IMG/VR virus record: IMGVR_UViG_3300027861_000043
Span: 1-50,356 of that record
Origin: a virus
Length of the DNA: 50,356 bases
Reading direction: 5' to 3' (one strand)
Of this stretch, positions 15,418 through 24,658 are shown piece after piece. The notes below the pieces were generated by a model, which was not told the origin of the DNA, ran no database searches, and saw only the letters and a program-made list of their open reading frames with translations. How positions within the stretch are numbered: position 1 is the first letter of the stretch; every line of letters starts with the position of its first letter. The position numbers and the translations under genes were made by a program.

Positions 15418-17481
15418 ATGTTCATACGAAAAGCGGCAATACCAAATACGAGAGTTCAAGGCAGCTTTCGACCTGAGACTGTTAATCTGGAAGAAAGAAC
15501 TATGGAGATAGTTTTTACTACTGGACAAAGCGGTAGACGTTATGATTTTTATAATGACGTAGAATACCTTGAAGAATTAGAAGTTACCCCTGACGCGGTT
15601 CGTACAGACCGATTAGACAAAGGATTATCAGTTATTGATAATCATGATACCTTTAGAGGTGTCGATGGAGTTTTCGGAATTACTGAAGATTATCGATTTG
15701 AAAACGGTACATTAATCGGTACTGCTCGTTTCGGTGCTGATGAAGATTCAGATAAAAAATTCACTAAAGCAGCCGATGGTATTTTACGACACGTATCACT
15801 CGGTTACAAAGTCCACAAATTTCAAAAATTTAGAGGAATGAATGGAGACTTAGATACCTATCGAGCAGTCGATTGGGAACCTACTGAATTGTCATTCACA
15901 CCTGTATCTTTTGAAACAACTAACGGTGTTCGTGCTGAACAACGTAAATTAAACGATGTCGAAATAGAGGAATTTATCATGACACCAGAACAATTAGCTC
16001 GATTACGAGCATTACAGGGTTCAGCAACTAGAACGGCTGACGAAGATAAGGAGTTGATTAAACTTCTTGAAATGCAAACTAGGGCTGCTGCTCCTGTTAT
16101 TGACCCTACACCGGCTCCTGCTGCTCCTGTAGCTCGCGCTATCGAACCTGTTCCTGCTCCTGTAGTTCCGAGCATTAATGTTGCTGACGTTCGTAGTTCC
16201 GAACGTGGTCAGCTCAGTCCTATGATTGAAGCTGCTCAAAAAGCAGGTATTCAACAGGATTTTGCAATTCGAGCTTTCAATGAAGGTAAATCAATTGATG
16301 AGTTCCGAACTATGGTTATTGATGAGTTAGGAAACAAAGACAGCACTCAGATTGTATCTGTTGCGGGTACGGCTTTGAATTCCGACGAACGTGCTGACCA
16401 AAAAGAAACTCTCATCAATGATGCAGTTTCTTCGTTGTTACATCGAACTGGTAGCAATATCGAACTGACTAACGGTATTCGTCAGTTTAGCGGGATGACA
16501 CTACTCGATATGGGTCGTGATTTCGTTGAAGCATCTGGTATTAATACTCGTGGTATGTCGAGACAAGCGATTGCTCAACGTGCTTTCCATACGACTTCTG
16601 ATTTCCCTGTTATTCTTGAGAATGTAATGAACAAGAATTTACAATCAGCGTATCAAGAAACACCGCAAACTTTTAAAGACTTAGGTCGTAGAAGTACTGT
16701 GAATGATTTCAGAGAGAAACACGTTATATCAATGGGTGATGCTCCAAATCTACTTCCTTTAGGTGAACATGGCGAATACAAAGCCGGTACGTTCGGTGAA
16801 GGTAAAGAAAAGTACAGCATTGCTACTTACGCTCGTAAGATTGGAGTGACACGTGAGTCATTAATTAACGATGATATGTCTGCTCTTGACCGTCTACCTG
16901 CAATGTTTGGTGCAGCCGGTTCACGCCTTGAGTCGAATATTGTTTGGGGATTATTGCTTGGGTTTGATTTCTTTAAAAACATTCCTGCTGTTCATTTAAT
17001 GAATGATGGTAAAACATTATATCATGCTGACCACGGTAATCTTTTAACCGGCGGCGGTTCGGTGTTTGGTGAAACTGCACTTTCTGATTTGAGAATGTTA
17101 GGCCGACAAGCTAAAACTCTTGATGGCAACTACATGAACATTAATTTCAACAATCTAGTTCTTCCTTACGAGTTAGAAACTGCTGCTGAAAAACTTCTTG
17201 TTCAGAACTTCAATCCTGTTACTTCTGCAACCACTAACCCATTCCAAGGCAAATTCCAGTCTCGCGTTGAACCACGTTTGAGTGCTGTAAGTACAACTGC
17301 TTGGTATGCGTTCTCTAATGAAGCTGATACTTTCGAGTATAGCTACTTAGCGGGCGAAGAAGAAATGATGACTGAGGTCAACACACATACTGATGTCGAT
17401 GGAATGGAAGTTAAAGTCCGTAAAGACTTCGGTGCAGGTTTAATTGATTATCGCGCAATGGCTAAGTCTGACGGTGCATAA
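15418..17481 (+). CDS. Fused prohead protease and major capsid protein
   Basis: A 687-aa protein made of two normally separate parts. Residues about 1-165 are a U35/HK97-type prohead protease: His76 in SVIDNHD and Ser127 in LRHVSLGY are the likely catalytic residues. Residues about 185-330 are helical and Pro/Ala-rich (a run of APAAPV-type linkers near 213-248), fitting a scaffold/delta domain. Residues about 380-687 are a Mu-type/HK97-fold capsid protein (TTSDFPVILENVMNK, RVEPRLS and YLAGEEEMMTEV near the end). The protease should cut itself and the scaffold away during maturation. A hairpin terminator-like element follows. Confidence 0.88.
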   Translation: MFIRKAAIPNTRVQGSFRPETVNLEERTMEIVFTTGQSGRRYDFYNDVEYLEELEVTPDAVRTDRLDKGLSVIDNHDTFRGVDGVFGITEDYRFENGTLIGTARFGADEDSDKKFTKAADGILRHVSLGYKVHKFQKFRGMNGDLDTYRAVDWEPTELSFTPVSFETTNGVRAEQRKLNDVEIEEFIMTPEQLARLRALQGSATRTADEDKELIKLLEMQTRAAAPVIDPTPAPAAPVARAIEPVPAPVVPSINVADVRSSERGQLSPMIEAAQKAGIQQDFAIRAFNEGKSIDEFRTMVIDELGNKDSTQIVSVAGTALNSDERADQKETLINDAVSSLLHRTGSNIELTNGIRQFSGMTLLDMGRDFVEASGINTRGMSRQAIAQRAFHTTSDFPVILENVMNKNLQSAYQETPQTFKDLGRRSTVNDFREKHVISMGDAPNLLPLGEHGEYKAGTFGEGKEKYSIATYARKIGVTRESLINDDMSALDRLPAMFGAAGSRLESNIVWGLLLGFDFFKNIPAVHLMNDGKTLYHADHGNLLTGGGSVFGETALSDLRMLGRQAKTLDGNYMNINFNNLVLPYELETAAEKLLVQNFNPVTSATTNPFQGKFQSRVEPRLSAVSTTAWYAFSNEADTFEYSYLAGEEEMMTEVNTHTDVDGMEVKVRKDFGAGLIDYRAMAKSDGA

Positions 17482-17489
17482 TTAATGGC

Positions 17490-17521
17490 TCCCCTGCTAG
17501 TCAGGGGAATCACTCATTTTT
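17490..17521 (+). terminator. Weak hairpin terminator after the capsid gene
   Basis: TCCCCTG (17490-17496) pairs with CAGGGGA (17502-17508) around a 5-nt loop. A T-run (17517-17521) begins 8 nt later. The gap makes it a weak or partial terminator, or an mRNA 3'-end stabiliser for the abundant capsid message. Confidence 0.45.
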
Positions 17522-17545
17522 AAATTTATTCAGAGGAATAAACCA

Positions 17546-17872
17546 ATGAAAAACTATATTCAAGAAGGAAAGACGGTCACACTGACTGCGGCAGCAGATG
17601 TTGCTTCAGGTGACATTGCAATAGTCGGTTCACTCTACTCAGTTGCAACCGGTACTGTCGCATCTGGGGATGAGTTTGAAGGAATCACAGAAGGCGTTTA
17701 TGAGTTTACTAAAACGACTGCTGATGCTCCCGCTCAAGGTGCTGCTGCTTATTGGGATGATACAGAGAAAGAAGTGACTGTAGCAACCAGTGGTAACACG
17801 CTCATAGGTAAGTTCATGAAGGCTTACATTAATGGCGATACCCTTGCTCAAGTTCGATTGAACGCACAGTAA
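17546..17872 (+). CDS. DUF2190 capsid-associated (decoration-type) protein
   Basis: A 108-aa protein matching the DUF2190 pattern: NYIQEGKTVTLTAAADVASGD at the start, AAYWDDTEKEVT in the middle and GNTLIGK near the end. Members sit next to major capsid genes and are thought to be capsid stabilising or decorating proteins. It has its own ribosome-binding site (CAGAGGAATAAACC) downstream of the hairpin at 17490. Confidence 0.8.
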   Translation: MKNYIQEGKTVTLTAAADVASGDIAIVGSLYSVATGTVASGDEFEGITEGVYEFTKTTADAPAQGAAAYWDDTEKEVTVATSGNTLIGKFMKAYINGDTLAQVRLNAQ

Positions 17873-17874
17873 GC

Positions 17875-18189
17875 ATGAGTTACAAAGATGTAATTACAGC
17901 GGCATCTAGGGTGGTTAATTCCGTCCTAGGTGTCCGTTGTGACTATGAACATAGAGATGGTACATTCACCAGTGATATCCTTATTTCGATTAATAGAAAT
18001 CGAGAAGTAAAAGGTGATTTTGGAATAATAGCCGGTTCGTATATTGAGGTTTCTATTCTAAAGTCAGACATTGACAAAGTAAGACCGGATGACCGGTTTA
18101 TCGATGAAGATGGTCAGACCTATGAAATAACTGAGATGGTTAAAGATACTACTGCAAAATGGTATGCAAGCGTTATTGAGATTTTCTAA
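17875..18189 (+). CDS. Head-tail connector (gpFII-like)
   Basis: A 104-aa protein starting 2 nt after the DUF2190 gene. Its beta-rich plan with IAGSYIEVSILKSDIDKVRPDDRFIDEDGQTYEI fits the lambda gpFII / phage head-tail attachment family, which forms the ring at the portal exit to which the tail docks. Its place immediately before a gpZ-like protein supports this. Confidence 0.65.
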   Translation: MSYKDVITAASRVVNSVLGVRCDYEHRDGTFTSDILISINRNREVKGDFGIIAGSYIEVSILKSDIDKVRPDDRFIDEDGQTYEITEMVKDTTAKWYASVIEIF

Positions 18190-18806
18190 TGGGAACCTTT
18201 ACGACTAAGAACATCGATGTTCTTGTTGCGAAGATAAAGAACAAGCCGAAGACAGTAACGAAGGCTGCTCAGAATACGGTTAATAGAGCTGCTACTTTTG
18301 CAATGCGTGAATCGATTAAATTGATTACCCGCGAAAATAATTTAAGCGTTGCATACCTAGCAGGAAAGATGGAAGTTTCAGCAAGAGCTTCCAGAACGAA
18401 TTTAAGAGCAAAAGTTAAGGCGCAAGACAGAAGGACATTGTTGAGTAGATATCCTTTTAGTGAAACCTCAGATGGTGTTAGAGTTTCAGTGAAAAGAGGT
18501 TCTAGCAAGTTCATCAAGAACGCCAAAGCAATAAAATTAAGAAGTGGTAATGGTGTCGGTATTGCTCTGAGAAATAAAGATTTTTATAGGTACTTGAAAT
18601 CAACAGTACCTATAAAATCAACTAAGCGAGCAGCCAAGACAGCGGAAGCATTAATTAAGTCAGTAGGCAAACCTCGCGGTTGGCACGTTTTACATGGAGC
18701 AAGTGTGAATCAGATGTTCACAGAGAAGCGACAAGAAATCGCGCCACAACTGAATCGGTTCATGACTAAGAATTTTTTAGAAGAATTTAAGAGATTAGAT
18801 AAGTGA
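18189..18806 (+). CDS. Minor tail protein Z-like (tail completion)
   Basis: A very basic 205-aa protein. The N-terminal TVTKAAQNTVNRAATFAMRESIKLI and the LRAKVKAQDRRTLLSRYPF segment fit the prophage minor tail protein Z family, which completes the tail end that joins the head. It overlaps the upstream gene by 1 nt and the next by 4 nt. Confidence 0.7.
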   Translation: MGTFTTKNIDVLVAKIKNKPKTVTKAAQNTVNRAATFAMRESIKLITRENNLSVAYLAGKMEVSARASRTNLRAKVKAQDRRTLLSRYPFSETSDGVRVSVKRGSSKFIKNAKAIKLRSGNGVGIALRNKDFYRYLKSTVPIKSTKRAAKTAEALIKSVGKPRGWHVLHGASVNQMFTEKRQEIAPQLNRFMTKNFLEEFKRLDK

Positions 18807-19267
18807 CAATAATTGATACCATAATGCAAGATGATATTATCTCTAACTTAGAGACATTAACTATTGCTGAAGGATTCACTAAAGACGTTTCAGTTTTAGA
18901 CGGATACATGGTTCATTATGCTAAAGATTTACTTGAAAGAAATGACGGTATAGGCTTTCCTTGTGTTGCGGTGCAACCACAGTCTGATAATGTTCAACCA
19001 AACCAAAGTCAAGACAAAGGGAAAGTTACAAGAATTGTAAAAGTGATTGGAGCTGTCGATGCTACTGACAAATCAAAAGTCAATGCGGATATCAACCAAT
19101 TAGTTTATGATGTGAGAAAGGTGTTATCGATTGATAAGTACGATAACAATTCAAAGGCAGAATCAATTACATTAGGTGGGGTCGAATACGCACTACCTGA
19201 TAAGCAAGAACAATATGCTTACTTTGAGATGTCAGTAAATATAAATTATGTGGAGCAATGGAAATAA
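18803..19267 (+). CDS. Tail terminator-like protein
   Basis: A 154-aa protein with a GTG start overlapping the gpZ-like gene. A central GIGFPCVAVQPQ strand, VTRIVKVIGAVDA and a C-terminal QEQYAYFEMSVNINYVEQW strand give the alpha/beta plan of lambda gpU-type tail terminators, which cap the tail tube. The position after gpZ and before the tube gene fits. Its stop overlaps the next ATG (TAATG). Confidence 0.6.
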   Translation: MTIIDTIMQDDIISNLETLTIAEGFTKDVSVLDGYMVHYAKDLLERNDGIGFPCVAVQPQSDNVQPNQSQDKGKVTRIVKVIGAVDATDKSKVNADINQLVYDVRKVLSIDKYDNNSKAESITLGGVEYALPDKQEQYAYFEMSVNINYVEQWK

Positions 19268-19587
19268 TGTTAAAAAAAATTACCCCCAACAGAAATAATT
19301 GTATTGTCAGAATTATTGACAATGAAGAAAAGATGGGACGGTTTGTTGTAGCCGACTCTGCAAAAGAGAAATCGACACTGGCCGAAGTGATGATACCGCC
19401 TGAATTTAGTTATCATCAAAATGGCGATTTAAAAGATTCTATACTTAAGGTTGGAATGACGGTAAGATTACCGAAAGGAAAGTGCGGTACGGGAATGCCT
19501 GAAGCACCGGAAGGTGAAGAATGGCTTTGTGTCGCGGAAGATGTTATTGAATATATAATCACTGAGGTACAAAACGATGGCGAATAA
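19267..19587 (+). CDS. GroES-like co-chaperonin
   Basis: A 106-aa protein, started at ATG 19267 because it overlaps the previous stop (TAATG) and aligns with the GroES N-terminus; the ATG at 19258 is possible. The line-up with GroES covers the whole length: KITPNRNNCIVRI at the start, a mobile-loop-like stretch GRFVVADSAKEKSTLAEV (FVV at 26-28 in the place of the GroEL-binding IVL), LKVGMTVRLPKG, then EEWLCVAEDVIEYIIT. Phage GroES analogues (T4 gp31 type) replace host GroES so that GroEL can fold capsid proteins. Its place among head and tail genes, not far from the capsid gene, fits. Confidence 0.68.
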   Translation: MLKKITPNRNNCIVRIIDNEEKMGRFVVADSAKEKSTLAEVMIPPEFSYHQNGDLKDSILKVGMTVRLPKGKCGTGMPEAPEGEEWLCVAEDVIEYIITEVQNDGE

Positions 19588-19807
19588 TAAACCCGAAACT
19601 CCTGAAGTTGAAACTCCTGAAGTCGAAACTCCTGAAGTCGAAGAAAAAATTTCAAACCCTAAAGAAAAAATTTCAAACCCTAAAGAAAAAGTAGTGAAGT
19701 TTTGTGAGCGATGTATGTTCGCAGGGAAAGAAATGAACAAAGGCGATGTACTCACCGTAACTAACGACCAAGCCAAAGGTTTAAAAGCCCGAAAGCTGAT
19801 TAAGTAA
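19577..19807 (+). CDS. Small protein with N-terminal tandem repeats and Cys pair
   Basis: A 76-aa protein. Residues about 4-22 are three copies of a PEVET-type pentapeptide (15-nt DNA repeats at 19595-19639). Next come two copies of KISNPKE (21-nt DNA repeats at 19643-19684). Residues 38-76 form a compact domain with CERC and NKGDVLTVTNDQAKGLKARKLIK, resembling small beta proteins found beside phage tail-tube genes. The acidic, repetitive leader should be flexible. It overlaps the GroES-like gene by 11 nt. Confidence 0.6.
   Translation: MANNKPETPEVETPEVETPEVEEKISNPKEKISNPKEKVVKFCERCMFAGKEMNKGDVLTVTNDQAKGLKARKLIK
19595..19684 (+). repeat. Two adjacent coding tandem repeats (3 x 15 nt, 2 x 21 nt)
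   Basis: GAAACTCCTGAAGTT/C occurs three times at 19595-19639. A 21-nt unit starting GAAAAAATTTC occurs twice at 19643-19684. All units keep the reading frame. Such near-perfect repeats expand and contract by slippage, so linker length is likely to vary between relatives. Confidence 0.9.
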
Positions 19808-19841
19808 TTTTAATTTTTTTAACCATTAAGAGGATAGACCG

Positions 19842-20576
19842 ATGCCAAGCTATTTAGGTAAAGGAACAATTTACGTTGAAGAAGTAGGAGCCAACAAAGG
19901 TCTTCTTTCTCTGGGTAATTGTTCAGAATTAAACCTTGCCTTCAATGAAGACAAGAAAGAACAGAAAGATTTTGAAGATGCCGGTGGAGCAGTAATTGAT
20001 ACCGTATCTCGAATCGATTCAGTAGTTGCCTCTGTAACTGCATTAAATCTATCTGCTGACAATGTTGCTCTTGCCCTTCGAGGTATTGTGAATGCTGTTG
20101 CCGGTGGAGCCGTTTCTGCGGAACCTCAAACTGCGTATGACTTAGCATTCATTCCGTTTGATACGTTGCCCGATATGGACCAATCCGTTACAGTCAATGG
20201 TTCAGGTGGTACACCAACTTATGTTGCCGGTACTGATTATGAACTGAAGAACGGCGGTATTAAGATTGTTGCCGGTTCAGGTATTGCAGATGCAACCGCT
20301 CTTGAAATTGACTATACTACCGCAGCATCTTATGATGTTGAAGGTCTAGCTGCTTCAGGAAAAGAATACAGAGTTGTATTTGATGGATTGAACGAAGCAG
20401 ATAGCGGTAAGCCTGTACTGGTTACTTGTCATCGAGTGAAGTTTAACCCAACTCAAGCATTAGCTTTGATTTCAGATGAGTTTGCTGATTTACCTTTATC
20501 TTTCGATATTCTGAAAGATACAAGTATTGTTGGCGCTACCAAGTCGAAGTTTGTTAAAATTCAGGTTAATCAATAA
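19842..20576 (+). CDS. Major tail tube protein
   Basis: A 244-aa protein. The start (MPSYLGKGTIYVEEVGANKGLLSLGN, then ELNLAFNEDKKEQKDFEDAGGA) and the later KEYRVVFDGLNEADSGKPVLVTCHRVKF and LPLSFDIL segments follow the beta-sandwich tube-protein plan. An inserted PTYVAGTDYEL segment (about 125-160) resembles the loop seen in tubes with extra surface domains. It has its own ribosome-binding site (TTAAGAGGATAGACC) and is followed by a strong terminator. Confidence 0.8.
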   Translation: MPSYLGKGTIYVEEVGANKGLLSLGNCSELNLAFNEDKKEQKDFEDAGGAVIDTVSRIDSVVASVTALNLSADNVALALRGIVNAVAGGAVSAEPQTAYDLAFIPFDTLPDMDQSVTVNGSGGTPTYVAGTDYELKNGGIKIVAGSGIADATALEIDYTTAASYDVEGLAASGKEYRVVFDGLNEADSGKPVLVTCHRVKFNPTQALALISDEFADLPLSFDILKDTSIVGATKSKFVKIQVNQ

Positions 20577-20606
20577 TTATTAATTTACCTCAATTTTTAT
20601 ACTGAG

Positions 20607-20634
20607 AAAGGGGTATTAATTTACCCCTTTTTTT
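20607..20634 (+). terminator. Rho-independent terminator after tail tube
   Basis: AAAGGGGTA (20607-20615) pairs with TACCCCTTT (20622-20630) around a 6-nt loop, directly followed by T residues. It should lower transcription into the tape measure relative to the tube, matching the copy numbers of the two proteins. Confidence 0.85.
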
Positions 20635-20647
20635 ATGGAGAAATGTA

Positions 20648-23600
20648 ATGCCTATCAGTGAAGAAATCGTAGAACTCATAATTGACGCTAAGAACCTTTC
20701 AGATAAAGAATTGAGAGAAGCGGCAGTAAGTCTTGAAAAGCTAGGCAAGACAGCGGACAAAACCGAAAAAGAATTAGACCAACTAACCATTAGTCAGAAG
20801 AACCTTGAACGGTTCATAGAACTCGAAAACACTATTAGAGCTTTAAGTGTTGAGACTGCGAAGTCTGAAGTGAGAAATAAAGAATACGCTAAAAGCGTTA
20901 ATGCTACCGGTGAAGCAACTGAGTCACAACGAATTCAAATAATCAATAATCGAAAAGCATTATCTGAACAAAACAAAGCCCTTAGAAGTCAACAAAAAGA
21001 ATATAAGACATTAGAGGAAACATTAAAATCAGCCGGTGTTAATACTCGGACGTTCAATGCTAGTCTGAAAAAAACTAGAGAAGAATTGACTAAGAATGAA
21101 TTAAAACTTAAAAACATCAACAAGCAATATTCTCAATCTGTTTCGTCGTTGAAGAAATTAACTGCTGCTGAAAAAGAAGCACAAGCAATCCAGAAACAAA
21201 TCAATCAAGAAAAGAAAGAATCTGCTGAAGCAGACTTGCGAGCCAGAAATGAAATTCGCAGAGTCAATAAAGCAATTAAAGATTATGAGATTGAATTACG
21301 AAAATTAAACAAACAATTACGACAAGGTAAAATTAGTAAGGCTGATTTCATTGCAGGGGAAAAACGACTAAGGACTCAGTTGAAATTAACTGAGCTTCAA
21401 GTTAAAAGAACTAATGCCGCATTGACCTCTGAAGGCTCTCCTTTCAAAAAACGAATCAAGAGTACGGATGCACTAACTAAAGTCACCAGAAGACTAGCGC
21501 AAGCCTACACAGTGGTTATTGCTGCTCAGAAGGCGGCAGCAGCAGTTGGTGCTTCAGTAAAAGGGTATGGCGAATTAGAAGCAGCAGTTACTAAGGTTGA
21601 GAAAACTACTAGTCTCACTAAAGACCAATTGCAAGGAATGACTGAACAGCTTCAAATAATGGCAAAAGATGTTACGCCAACTGCTGCTAATGAGTTGTTA
21701 AGATATGCTGAAATTGCAGGACAGTTAGGCGCTGAAGGTTCGGAAGATATTCTGAGAATCGCAGCAGCCGCAGATGCCCTTCAATTATCTACAGATTTAG
21801 CCGGTGATGAAGCAGTAACTTTATTATCTAGAATGCTTAAAATGACTCAGGAAGGATTACCTGCAATTGATAATCTTTCATCGAGCATTGTTGAATTAGG
21901 TAACACATTCGCAGCCAGTGAAAGCGAAATAACCCAGATGACTAAAGAAGTCATAACAGGTACTACCTCCATTAATTTAGGTTCAGCAGCAGCAGCCGGT
22001 TTCGCGGCAACATTAAAAGAGATGGGTCAGACAGGAGAGCGTTCGCGTTCTTCACTATTCAAAATGTCTCAAGCAATAAAATCTGCTGCTGTGAATGGTG
22101 GTGAAGATTTAAAAAATCTTGCAGCCATCACTAAATTAACTGGTGAAGAAATAGATGAAGCATTAGGTGAAAAACCAGAACAGGTTTTAATTGCGTTCGT
22201 AGAAGGTCTGAAGAAAGTAAAAGATGAAGGTGGTTTAGTATCTCAAGAGCTTCAGAAATTTGGAATTACTGGTGTTGAAGCAACTAGCGTTATCGAAGTA
22301 TTAGCTGACCAGACAGACAGACTTAAAGAAGCAGTTAGCGCGTCAAGTCAAGCTTATGCTGACGGTGATAAACACATCAAGGAAGCAATCAAAGCTTACG
22401 CGAATCAAGATGCTAAAATTGGAAGATTGGCAAATAAGTTTACTGAACTTAAAACCAAAGTAGGTGAAGCTTTTGCTGACGAAACCAATCAAGCGGTAGA
22501 TGCCCTTAGTGGAGCTTTAGATGGTCAGTCAGAGAATGTGATTGTCCTTGCTGAAAATATGGCTGACTTAGGTGAAGGGATATTTGAAGTGTTACAGCAG
22601 ATGGAAGAATGGGCTGAATCAATAGGAATATTCGATGCTGTAGGATTTGTATTATTAAACATCAAAAAAGCATTCAACGATATTCAAATCTTGATTGACC
22701 AGAACACAATTAGAATTTTGGAATTCAGAAAAGTTTGGAATGCACTATGGAGAGATTCGGAAGAATTTATAGAACTAACACAAAGACAGGAAGAACTTGA
22801 AGAACGAATTGCAGGCAATAGAAAAGACAGAGCAAATGCTGTTGCTCGGTTGAACGGGCAAAGTTCAGCAAGCTACGAAGATTTATTAGAAGTCGTTGAG
22901 AAGAATGCCGATGCAGTATCTCGATTAAGCGATGAAGAAAAAGAACAGATAGAAAACGCGACGAAACTTTTAGGGTTCAAAGAAAACACCGATGCTGCGT
23001 ATAGAAAATTAACTGCTTCCATTATTGAGCAGGTTAGAAATCTAGAAGCCGAAGAAGCACTGAAGAAAAAAATATCCAATGAAGAAAAAGCCATTACTGA
23101 GGCTCAAGAAAAACGAGTTTCACAGCAGAGAAAATTAAACGCTCTGACTATTGAGGCTGTGAGAAACAACGGAGACCTTGAAGGTAAGCTGAATGCTTTG
23201 AAACTTTCTGTTGAAGAAGGTTACATTACTTGGGATGAGTATTTAGAAAAACAAAAACAAGTAATGGACGCTAAGAAAGCTGCTATTCCAATCATAAAGG
23301 AAATTGCAGAAAAAACTAAAGATACAGCAGTAGCCAATGAAGAAGCCAGTAAGTCAGCACAAGGACTGGTTGATTCTATTCGGGAACAGAAAAAAGAAAT
23401 AAGCGACCTTCGAGGTGAACTTAAAGCAACATCTCGAAACGCAAAAGAATATGCTGATGTTCAAAGGGAGCTTGCGAGGGCAACTAAGCAATTAGTTGAA
23501 GATGAAAAAGAGTTAGCTACAACTCGCAAGCTAGAAAAGAAAACTTTGAATGAGTTATTCATCATTCAATCTGCACATCTTTTAGAAGTTCAAAAATTAG

Positions 23601-24658
23601 ACGCTGCGTATAAGGCGGGAAGAATTTCAGTTGAAGAATACAAAATAAAATCTGAAGAACTTTCATTTAAAACTAAATTTCTGAACGATGCGATTGGTGA
23701 AAATACTTCTATAATTGAGAGGAATGCAGAAACTTTAGATGAAGGAAATGACGTACTTCAAGAACGAATAAAATTAATGAGAGAGTGGTTAGGATTGGAC
23801 TCTCCCGAAGAAGATGATGATATTGATGATACTGAGGAAATGGCACAGGCAGTTTCATTATGGGCTATCGCTCAGAATCGATTGAATAAAGAATTAGATT
23901 TCACTGATTTAACCATTGATGAATTGAAAGAGGCATCTAAGGAGCTTAACAAAGAATGGAAGCACGTTAGAACAACAGCCGGTGGATGGTGGGATGATTT
24001 AAAGCGACTCAATAATGAAGCTGTTCGACGAGAGCAGAGCATCATTAAAGAAACGATTCAACTAAAGAAGCTAGAAGAACAAGTTGCCAGTGGTTCATTA
24101 ACCATGAGGGAGCTTGACAGGGCTGCTAAAAGTGCTGTATTCAGTTTCAAAGCATTAGGTGATGAACAGCTTGCTCCATTAAGGGCTGCTATACGCGCTG
24201 CTAAGGCTGAGTTTCAAGACCTATCAGATACTATCAATGATTCGTTTGCTGACGTTGAAGACCGGTTAGACGCGATTCTCGGTAACGAACAGGACATTGT
24301 TAAGCGAAAATTCAAACGTGAAATGGATGAGCTGTTAGAATTGCTTGATAGAGCTAAAGAATCAGGCGATAATAAATTAATCCAGAAAATCAATGAAGCC
24401 ATTAGAAGTCTAAAGAAAGCACAAGATTTAGAGTTTAAAGATCAGTTTGGAACGAACAACACTCGTTCAGCAACACAGCAACAAGAAACCCCATCTACCG
24501 GCATAGGTGGTGGACCTTCATCTGCTCAAATTGTCACTGTAAATCTTAATTTTGCAGGAACGACAAGTTCATTTAATTTTGCCGACCAAGCAAGTGCAGA
24601 TTCATTTATTGCTGCAATGGAATCATTACAAGAAATTAATTCACAAGGTATAGGCTAA
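20648..24658 (+). CDS. Tape measure protein
   Basis: A 1336-aa protein with long coiled coils (about 15-260 and 690-1290). A TP901-type core (about 290-620) begins KGYGELEAAVTKVEKTTSLTKDQLQGM and includes the Ala-rich TSINLGSAAAAGFAATLKEMG. At roughly 0.15 nm per residue this would give a tail near 200 nm, by the usual rule. GGAG lies 7 nt before the ATG. Only 71 bp separate it from the tail tube, so the usual tail-assembly chaperone pair is missing from its normal place. It ends in TAATG with the next gene. Confidence 0.92.
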   Translation: MPISEEIVELIIDAKNLSDKELREAAVSLEKLGKTADKTEKELDQLTISQKNLERFIELENTIRALSVETAKSEVRNKEYAKSVNATGEATESQRIQIINNRKALSEQNKALRSQQKEYKTLEETLKSAGVNTRTFNASLKKTREELTKNELKLKNINKQYSQSVSSLKKLTAAEKEAQAIQKQINQEKKESAEADLRARNEIRRVNKAIKDYEIELRKLNKQLRQGKISKADFIAGEKRLRTQLKLTELQVKRTNAALTSEGSPFKKRIKSTDALTKVTRRLAQAYTVVIAAQKAAAAVGASVKGYGELEAAVTKVEKTTSLTKDQLQGMTEQLQIMAKDVTPTAANELLRYAEIAGQLGAEGSEDILRIAAAADALQLSTDLAGDEAVTLLSRMLKMTQEGLPAIDNLSSSIVELGNTFAASESEITQMTKEVITGTTSINLGSAAAAGFAATLKEMGQTGERSRSSLFKMSQAIKSAAVNGGEDLKNLAAITKLTGEEIDEALGEKPEQVLIAFVEGLKKVKDEGGLVSQELQKFGITGVEATSVIEVLADQTDRLKEAVSASSQAYADGDKHIKEAIKAYANQDAKIGRLANKFTELKTKVGEAFADETNQAVDALSGALDGQSENVIVLAENMADLGEGIFEVLQQMEEWAESIGIFDAVGFVLLNIKKAFNDIQILIDQNTIRILEFRKVWNALWRDSEEFIELTQRQEELEERIAGNRKDRANAVARLNGQSSASYEDLLEVVEKNADAVSRLSDEEKEQIENATKLLGFKENTDAAYRKLTASIIEQVRNLEAEEALKKKISNEEKAITEAQEKRVSQQRKLNALTIEAVRNNGDLEGKLNALKLSVEEGYITWDEYLEKQKQVMDAKKAAIPIIKEIAEKTKDTAVANEEASKSAQGLVDSIREQKKEISDLRGELKATSRNAKEYADVQRELARATKQLVEDEKELATTRKLEKKTLNELFIIQSAHLLEVQKLDAAYKAGRISVEEYKIKSEELSFKTKFLNDAIGENTSIIERNAETLDEGNDVLQERIKLMREWLGLDSPEEDDDIDDTEEMAQAVSLWAIAQNRLNKELDFTDLTIDELKEASKELNKEWKHVRTTAGGWWDDLKRLNNEAVRREQSIIKETIQLKKLEEQVASGSLTMRELDRAAKSAVFSFKALGDEQLAPLRAAIRAAKAEFQDLSDTINDSFADVEDRLDAILGNEQDIVKRKFKREMDELLELLDRAKESGDNKLIQKINEAIRSLKKAQDLEFKDQFGTNNTRSATQQQETPSTGIGGGPSSAQIVTVNLNFAGTTSSFNFADQASADSFIAAMESLQEINSQGIG

